Positions 58,157-64,000 of a stretch of 64,000 bases of DNA are shown one piece after another (the stretch's first letter is position 1; every line of letters begins with the position of its first letter). The notes below the pieces were generated by a model that was not told the DNA's origin, did not search any database, and saw only the letters and a list, made by a program, of their open reading frames with translations. The DNA lies in contig CAJNDS010000575.1 of assembly GCA_905221605.1 (NCBI GenBank), forward strand, positions 1-64,000, read 5' to 3'. The DNA is from Symbiodinium natans. Lineage: Eukaryota > Sar > Dinophyceae > Suessiales > Symbiodiniaceae. The position numbers were made by a program, and so were the translations under genes.

Positions 58157-61100
58157 ATGTCCGCAGAGGTTGCAGGTCAGGCCGAGGGCGTCACCCTCCT
58201 CGAAGCGATCGAGGGTGGTGACGTTCCCTATCCCGAGCGGATGAGCTACGTCGCTTGGCTTAAGTGGCGTAGGGAGACCGGCAGTCGTCCGTTGTCCAAG
58301 CGGGATGGGGTTAGCACAACGCCAGAGCAGGAGGCGGCTCTCTGGCGAAAGGTCATGAAGTTCCTCCACGACGCCGAAGGCGAGGACGAGGAGGAAGAGG
58401 AAGAAGAAGAGGACTCTGAGCTAGTCCCTGAGGCCTCGGGCGCTGGAGGCGACAGTCCGCCGCGGGTGGACGTCAGCCTGACGCGCGTTTCGCGGATTGT
58501 CCTCGCGCTCAAAGCGCATGGAGTCACGGTGAGCTCCCGTGACCTTGACGCCTTGAGCACCAAAGCCACCCTCCTTGCGGATGAGTTCTCGAAGATAGGC
58601 GGGGACTGGCATCCGACAAAGATGGTCCGTCGGCTGCGGACCAGGTTCTCGGTCGCGGCTTTGCGCGGTGGCGAGGACCCCGAAGACGCAGAGGAGATTC
58701 AGCGTGAAATCCAATGCATCGGGGAACTTATCCTCGCGCTTGGGGGAAAAGAAAGCTCGAGCCAAGAGAAGGTTTGGAGCTCCCCGTCCGATGTGCCAGT
58801 TGAAGCCGTGGGGCCGCGTTCCCCAGGGCTACCACAGCCTGCGACTGCGAGTGGGTTGGGGTTAGGTTTGGACCGTGGAGGTTTGCGCACTGCCGAGGTT
58901 GCAGGTGGTCCTTCCGCGGCCCGTGACCTGGGCGCGACGGACGGCGATTCCCCTTTGCGCGCAAAGCTCGCGGCGCTGGAGATGGAGATAGAAGCCCTGA
59001 AGCGAGGTTCAGACGGCGGAGGTTCGCAGACCGGGTCCCAAAACCCGGCGGGCGATTTCGCCGCCGCACTCGCCGCCCAAACTGAAGCGCTGAAAGAAGC
59101 GTTAGCGCAGAGGGGCGGGCAAAGCTCCATAACGACGGTCAAAACTGACCTCACGTGGCCGACGCTGACCGACGACAAGTCGGACGCGCGAGACGTTGTC
59201 CTGTTCTACGAGGAGTTCGAGGACGTCTGCGCGCTCGCCAACAACTGTCGCGGTATGAGTGCGCGCGAGAAGCTGCTAGCGCTACGCGGGCGCTGCCGCG
59301 GCTCGCGCATGAAGACGTACACGAACGCCTACCGCGCAGCGTGGAAGTCGGGAGAGGTTCTCTCCGACCCACAGGCAGTGTACGACCGCATCAAGAACAA
59401 GCACTTGATGTTCGGGGAATCGCGGGAGGAAAGGGAAGTCCGCGTGGATGGTGAGCATGCCTCCCTCGCTAAGGGCAAGCTCACAGGCCACCAATTCGAG
59501 CCTTTGTTTGAGGCGTCGATCGCGGACCTTGAGGCGGTGGGTCTTGGGAAGACCCCACGAGAGTTGTATCTCTCGTACCTCCGCAAGATGCCCCCGTATC
59601 TCCAAAAGGAGATACGTAACGACAAGCGATTGTGGCCCGGCGACCCCAAGGACGGCGGGCTGAGAGGGCCGCAGACTTGGGAGGAGAGCCATAAAGTCGT
59701 CTTGGAGTACGAACAGAGGGAAGCAGCGCACCGAGCTGTTTCCCACTCTGTGTACTCCACGACCGGCTCTCCAAGCGCGGACCCGTCGGTCGCGCTAGCC
59801 GAGGCTCAGAAGGAGATTCGGAGCCTCAAGGCCGCCGCTAAGGCCGCTGCCAGGGGAGCAGCTGCCGCGGCCAAGGCTGGCGCGGATCAGACGTTTGCCG
59901 CCGCGTCGAAGGGAGCTGGCAAAGGGGCGGACAAGAAGATCTGCTTCCACTTTCGCGACCACGGGAATTGCCCGAAAGGGGATGCCTGCCCGTTCAGCCA
60001 CGACAAGGAGCTTCGCAGAAAAGCTCTCGCGGCTAAGAAGGGTGACCAAACCTTTGCCACGGCGAAAGGCAAGGGCAAAGGGAAGGGAGGTGGCAAGGCA
60101 AAGGCCAGCGCTAAGCCTAAGGCCGCGGCCAAAGGCGCGGCAAAGCCACCAGGCACTGTTTGCCCCTTTTTCTCCAAGAATGGGTCGTGCAAGAAAGGAG
60201 CCAGCTGCGACATGGTCCACAACCTGACGACCTCAGGAGGGACGCCGGCCTTGCCTGCCAACTGGGCCGCGCCCTCCGGGGCTTCCATGTCCAACCCCTT
60301 CGCCGCGTTCAGCGTCCAGATAGGCAGCTCAGGCGTCCAGGCAGGCGTCTCAGGAGCCGCAGGACGCGCCGCGGTGCAGCAGCACGCGGGCGGGCGGGAC
60401 AAGTTCGCCACCCTGGACGATCTGCCGAAGGACTGGTGGAGCCTGGCAGACAACGAGCCAGGAGGCTACCAGTACAGAACGGTAGTCCAGGTGCTCGACC
60501 GTAAGGTCGAGTGCATGCTCGACGGATGCGCCGGCGCAAACCACGTAACCGAGGAACTTGTGGTGGGCATGATGAACCGGGCTGCAGAGCTGGGGATCGG
60601 TACCGAAGATCCCGGCTTCCCGGTCGTGAGACTCGAGAAGTGGGTCCACCCAGAATATGTGCATGGCATTGCTTCGGGAGCCCCCGTTCCTCTGAAGGGG
60701 GCAGCAGTCTTGCGCGTCACGCTGCTGGAAGGCAGGACGGCGGACGACTGTCGCCCCAACACTGAAATTTTCGTGCGATGCAAAATCGCAGCCAGGGGGA
60801 CGTCCGATTGGCACGGACTGATCCTCGGCGGCAGAGCGTTGGACTGCGCCGGAAGGATGGGCCTGGGCTTCAGGCCGGGTCCCGACTTTCACGTCCTCGA
60901 CACGCTGGGAATCAGGATGCCCAGGTGCGAGGATCACAGCAAGACCCGGAAGGACAGGGCCTACGCCTTCGAAGCGCGGTTGTCGAGCCTGGACGACGCG
61001 TCATGCACCGAGCCTGGGGGCGGAAGCCGGGAGCTCCTCCGCTACGACGGGGAAGAGCCTCTCGAGCTCTCGCCAGGCGACGGGGTGCTGGTGCCTGTCG

Positions 61101-62659
61101 TGCGGGAGCAAGGAGTCTCCGCAGAGGGATCCCTGTCCGAGGTAGTGCTTCCGGTGGAATGCGGGGTCGAGGCCGTACCAGGCCTTTGGCCCACAGGAGA
61201 GGGAAAGGGGTTTGTGTTGCTCGCAGCCCAAGAGTGCGATCACTCTCTCCAGCCGGGCGAGGTTGTTGCGGAAGTGCGTTCCGGCCTCGTAAGCACTGCG
61301 GCCTGTGGTTGTGGCGCGGTTGAGACGGTTTTCGAGTCGGAGCCGTCTCCGCAGGCATGTGCGGATTGTGGGGTCGCCGTTGCCTCGGTTGACCACGACC
61401 CGTGCTTTGCCTGCGGGTCCGCGTCCAGGGCCGCGGCAAGAAGCTTCCAAGGTTGTTCCTCGTGTGCGCGGTCCTTTGGGCGGCTGCGTACCGGCGCCAG
61501 GATCGGTGTGCTATCGGTCCTTGCTGCGGTGACTGTTCTCGCTTCGGTGTGGGGCGGGAGCGGCCCGGTTGGGCGCCCTGTTGAGGAGCCTGGAGTGCTT
61601 ACTTGCTTGGACCACCTTCCAAGCGTCGACAGCTGGTGGGAGGCGCCGGGTGGTTACGCGTCTGTGTGGGGTAGGCGCCCTGCGCAGAAGGACCTCGGGA
61701 CTCTGGCGGTCGAGAAGGCGCCTTACGAAACGTGCTTGCTTCAGCGCGTAGGTGAGGCGTGGCGTCTCTGGGACACGAGGGATTTGCGTGTGGCGGAAAG
61801 CGTTGCGTGCAGCGATGAGGTTCCAGTCACCGAACGCCTCGCGGTCTTTAGGACGCGCAAGGGGCCACGCTGGGCTGGCTGGCGTGAGGGATCGGCCACT
61901 GCTGGGAGAGGCGCAAGTGACGCTGTGCGCCCAGCAGACGCGGTCGATACGGCGCGCTGCCCGAGCTATCATATCGTGGAGAGCTGGGACATCGAGAAGA
62001 TGATCGAAGAGCCTCCAACGGACTACTATTATGAGAAGCTCGCGGCAGATATGCGCGCCCGGCACCCTAAAGCGTGCCCGCACCTCCTCGACCACCTCGT
62101 TTCCTTAGAGGGTTTCCTAGACAAGTCAATTTTGTTTGGCTTCTCCTTTGGAATCAGCAAGGCCGAAGTTTGTGTCTCCAAAGGCAAGCTCCTGGGACAC
62201 AACATTGGGCGGGACGGGAGTTCGCCTGACGAAGAGCGTTGTCAGGCGGTGATTGACTTTCCCCCGCTCTGGGAGAAGCTTCACATTCAGCAATTTTTGG
62301 GTTGCGCAAACTGGTTGCGCGGCTACCTGCCTGTTGAGTATGGGCACGCAGCCAAGATTTTAGGGCAGTGGCAGAAGCCAGGCGCCGTCTTTCCTGAAGG
62401 CGGGCTGGGCTCGGCCGCCACCGAGGGTTGCAAAGCCTTTAAAGCGATTAAGCGCATGATGCAGAACCGCATCAATTTGGCTACCTTCGATGAGGCCTCT
62501 GCTGCGGATGGGTCGTGTCCCCTTGAGCAGATCGCGGATGCGTCGGGCATCGCGGTAGGGGGCAGCGTCGTGCAGATGACGCGTGACTTGAGTCAGCTCA
62601 AGGTGCTTATGACGCACTCAAAGAGCCTGACCCCGCGCAGCAGAACTGGCCGCCCTTGA
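58157..62659 (+). CDS. Gypsy-like polyprotein, Gag to RNase H start
   Basis: The ATG at 58157-58159 (MSAEVAGQAEGVTLLEAIE) is preferred to upstream non-ATG codons. Gag: acidic run, helical region, capsid-like segment (LFYEEFEDVCALANNCRGMS, YLSYLRKMPPYLQKEIRND), Ala/Lys/Gly-rich linker. Two CCCH fingers replace the usual CCHC knuckle: CFHFRDHGNCPKGDACPFSH and CPFFSKNGSCKKGASCDMVH (both C-x8-C-x5-C-x3-H). A protease-like site, CMLDGCAGANHV, is near 60513. A Cys-rich stretch (61300-61470) and a hydrophobic segment (IGVLSVLAAVTVLASVW) follow. From about 62085 GFLDKSILFGFSFGISKAEV, GKLLGHNIGRDG, IQQFLGCANWLRGYL and IADASGIAVGGSVVQM match the RT connection and the start of Gypsy RNase H. No RT palm motifs (LPQG, YxDD) are visible. 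Ends at TGA 62657-62659 by a one-base frame difference. Confidence 0.8.
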   Translation: MSAEVAGQAEGVTLLEAIEGGDVPYPERMSYVAWLKWRRETGSRPLSKRDGVSTTPEQEAALWRKVMKFLHDAEGEDEEEEEEEEDSELVPEASGAGGDSPPRVDVSLTRVSRIVLALKAHGVTVSSRDLDALSTKATLLADEFSKIGGDWHPTKMVRRLRTRFSVAALRGGEDPEDAEEIQREIQCIGELILALGGKESSSQEKVWSSPSDVPVEAVGPRSPGLPQPATASGLGLGLDRGGLRTAEVAGGPSAARDLGATDGDSPLRAKLAALEMEIEALKRGSDGGGSQTGSQNPAGDFAAALAAQTEALKEALAQRGGQSSITTVKTDLTWPTLTDDKSDARDVVLFYEEFEDVCALANNCRGMSAREKLLALRGRCRGSRMKTYTNAYRAAWKSGEVLSDPQAVYDRIKNKHLMFGESREEREVRVDGEHASLAKGKLTGHQFEPLFEASIADLEAVGLGKTPRELYLSYLRKMPPYLQKEIRNDKRLWPGDPKDGGLRGPQTWEESHKVVLEYEQREAAHRAVSHSVYSTTGSPSADPSVALAEAQKEIRSLKAAAKAAARGAAAAAKAGADQTFAAASKGAGKGADKKICFHFRDHGNCPKGDACPFSHDKELRRKALAAKKGDQTFATAKGKGKGKGGGKAKASAKPKAAAKGAAKPPGTVCPFFSKNGSCKKGASCDMVHNLTTSGGTPALPANWAAPSGASMSNPFAAFSVQIGSSGVQAGVSGAAGRAAVQQHAGGRDKFATLDDLPKDWWSLADNEPGGYQYRTVVQVLDRKVECMLDGCAGANHVTEELVVGMMNRAAELGIGTEDPGFPVVRLEKWVHPEYVHGIASGAPVPLKGAAVLRVTLLEGRTADDCRPNTEIFVRCKIAARGTSDWHGLILGGRALDCAGRMGLGFRPGPDFHVLDTLGIRMPRCEDHSKTRKDRAYAFEARLSSLDDASCTEPGGGSRELLRYDGEEPLELSPGDGVLVPVVREQGVSAEGSLSEVVLPVECGVEAVPGLWPTGEGKGFVLLAAQECDHSLQPGEVVAEVRSGLVSTAACGCGAVETVFESEPSPQACADCGVAVASVDHDPCFACGSASRAAARSFQGCSSCARSFGRLRTGARIGVLSVLAAVTVLASVWGGSGPVGRPVEEPGVLTCLDHLPSVDSWWEAPGGYASVWGRRPAQKDLGTLAVEKAPYETCLLQRVGEAWRLWDTRDLRVAESVACSDEVPVTERLAVFRTRKGPRWAGWREGSATAGRGASDAVRPADAVDTARCPSYHIVESWDIEKMIEEPPTDYYYEKLAADMRARHPKACPHLLDHLVSLEGFLDKSILFGFSFGISKAEVCVSKGKLLGHNIGRDGSSPDEERCQAVIDFPPLWEKLHIQQFLGCANWLRGYLPVEYGHAAKILGQWQKPGAVFPEGGLGSAATEGCKAFKAIKRMMQNRINLATFDEASAADGSCPLEQIADASGIAVGGSVVQMTRDLSQLKVLMTHSKSLTPRSRTGRP

Positions 62660-64000
62660 TACAGGAGGCGTTTGCCCAGCTCGAGGTAAAGCGGGCGACA
62701 CGCCGCATGTTCGGCTCTATTCGGACTCTGTGTTGGACAGATCATGCCAACCTTACCCGAGCGCAAACATCGGACATCGGAATGGATCCGAAGCTCGTCC
62801 GGTGGGTTGCGGAAATCCTTATGGATGGGTCCGAAATAAGGAGCCTTAGCGGTCGCTCAGCGACGCTGGGTGACAGTTTTAGCCGCAATCCCAAGGATCG
62901 GGATGCGCTCCTTGCGGCGAGGACGAAAGACCTCGAGGGCCTTTCGGGCCAACTCCGAGGTTTCGACCTGGACCAGTACCTCGGAGAGGGTACTGAGGGT
63001 GATGGACCCGTGCCCTGGGCGGTCGGCAACGACGCCGTCCCAGAGCCTGCGGGCCGTGTCCAGGCCGCGGCTGTGCCGATGTGCGTCGTCGCAGCCCTTC
63101 CGGTGCGCGTCATGGTTGTCTTTGACTACGCGCGTTGGAAAGAGCAGGACGCAGAGCTGACTGAGATCAGGCGCGTCTTCCAAGCGAGCCTCCCTGGAGT
63201 TTCTGTGGCTGTCAGGGGTTGTTGGGGTCCGTTTGAGGATACCGACGGGCTTGCCTCGCATTTCGATTGCGGGGCCGGCAGGCTCGCAGGGACCAAGAAG
63301 ATCAAGCGGATCAGGGTCGACTTGCTCACTTCGTGTGCCAAGGTTCTTAGGGAAGCTTCGGGGTTTCGTCCGCAGTTCCTCGTAGGACTTGGACAAGGCG
63401 GGCTGGTCACAGCCGTCCTTAGGTGGCCTTTGGTTGTTGAGCTCACGCTCCAAGCAAGGAACCTGCAGCGCAAAGAAGCTAGGGCTGTAGGAGAGGCTTG
63501 GGCAGGCATCAAGGCTATCTGGGCGGTGCGGCCACGCCTTTGGCGCACGCAGCAAGGCCACTTGGAAGTGGCCGAGGCTTGTCCGGAACTCAGGAAGGAT
63601 TTTCCGGAGCCTCCCCTGCGAGGTTTTGGGATCGTAGGGAAGCAGGCATTGGGGGCGGAAGTTCTGCGGTCCTTGAGGTTGGACGCGGTTCGTTCCATCG
63701 ATGATGCCAGCATTAGAGGGATGCTGGACGAACCATCACGACCCCTCTGGGACCATGAGGGTCTATGCATCTGCGGCAAACGGACCTACCTGTTTTCTCG
63801 CTGCCCCGCCTGCATCGAGAAAGAGGCAGTCGATACCTCGGTGGAGATAGCCGAGCGGGAGGAGCTCGAACCTCCGCTTGAGGGCGACCTTGAGGCCCAT
63901 GAGGTGGGCCTAGAGGTCAACTCCGTCCTTGCGACCTTGGATAGGACAGGAGGTTTGTTTAGGGTTAGGTCCTCAACCATCCAGCAATGGGCGGTAGGGT
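62650..64000 (+). CDS. Gypsy-like polyprotein continued (RNase H end, unknown domain), runs off window
   Basis: In the -1 frame the polyprotein continues PAQQNWPPLIQEAFAQLEVK, TLCWTDHANLTRAQ and LVRWVAEILMDGSE, the RNase H end, without a stop to the window edge. Then comes a domain I cannot name: VMVVFDYARWKEQDAELTEI, RGCWGPFEDTDGLASHFD, FLVGLGQGGLVTAVLRWPLV, and a Cys cluster CICGKRTYLFSRCPACIE near 63770-63815. No integrase DDE has appeared by 64000. The shift at about 62640 (ACCCCG) is either one lost or gained base or a programmed -1 shift. Confidence 0.75.

Overview
The window looks like dinoflagellate nuclear DNA, most likely Symbiodiniaceae. Four things point there. (1) A complete 22-nt dinoflagellate spliced-leader (DinoSL) sequence lies at 40407-40428, with shorter pieces elsewhere. 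(2) Degenerate TTTAGGG-type repeats fill introns and spacers. (3) The retroelements (Copia-type LTR elements, an EN-RT-RNase H LINE family with a WVDD active site, a Ty3/Gypsy-like element with a CCCH-finger Gag) are of a dinoflagellate kind. (4) Simple repeats and satellites are very abundant. Nothing looks prokaryotic. Operons, Shine-Dalgarno sites and rho-independent terminators are not expected and none was seen.

Layout. 1-5.6 kb: minisatellites, three copies of a subtelomere-like module, an AT-rich block with a direct repeat, and a 1.4-kb inverted repeat. 5.6-11 kb (minus strand): a multi-exon gene ending in a calpain-type cysteine protease core with its catalytic Cys, His and Asn visible; many small exons are separated by introns built of degenerate CCCTAAA sequence. 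11.7-12.2 kb: a very long TAC trinucleotide tract. 13-15.7 kb (minus): a second multi-exon gene with tandem KEG/MIB-like repeats followed by two EF-hands. 16.5-32 kb: a decayed LINE (LINE-1) whose RNase H region is split by a young 10.15-kb Copia element (Copia-1, minus strand) with apparently identical 536-bp LTRs and a 5-bp target duplication. 32-34.7 kb: a dispersed repeat and AT-rich and G/C-block tandem repeats. 34.7-40.3 kb: a second, damaged Copia element (plus strand). 40.3-50.2 kb: hairpin/spliced-leader repeats and a largely intact LINE (LINE-2) followed by a separate ORF with protein-kinase-like signature motifs. 50.2-57.8 kb: the second copy of the dispersed repeat, T-rich duplications, a G-rich minisatellite, an 18-copy 96-bp satellite, microsatellites, a small fold-back element family and telomere-like sequence. 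57.8-64 kb: the 5' two thirds of a GC-rich Gypsy-like gag-pol running off the window.

Main points of interest: a shared extra domain after RNase H in both Copia elements, with cytosine-methyltransferase-like landmarks; a 565-codon ORF nested in another frame inside Copia-1; the kinase-like ORF next to LINE-2; and spliced-leader relics and a repeated multi-hairpin motif at retroelement ends. Gene starts, exact splice sites and most 3' ends in the two cellular genes remain uncertain, because dinoflagellate introns can use GC or GA donors and the exons are short.
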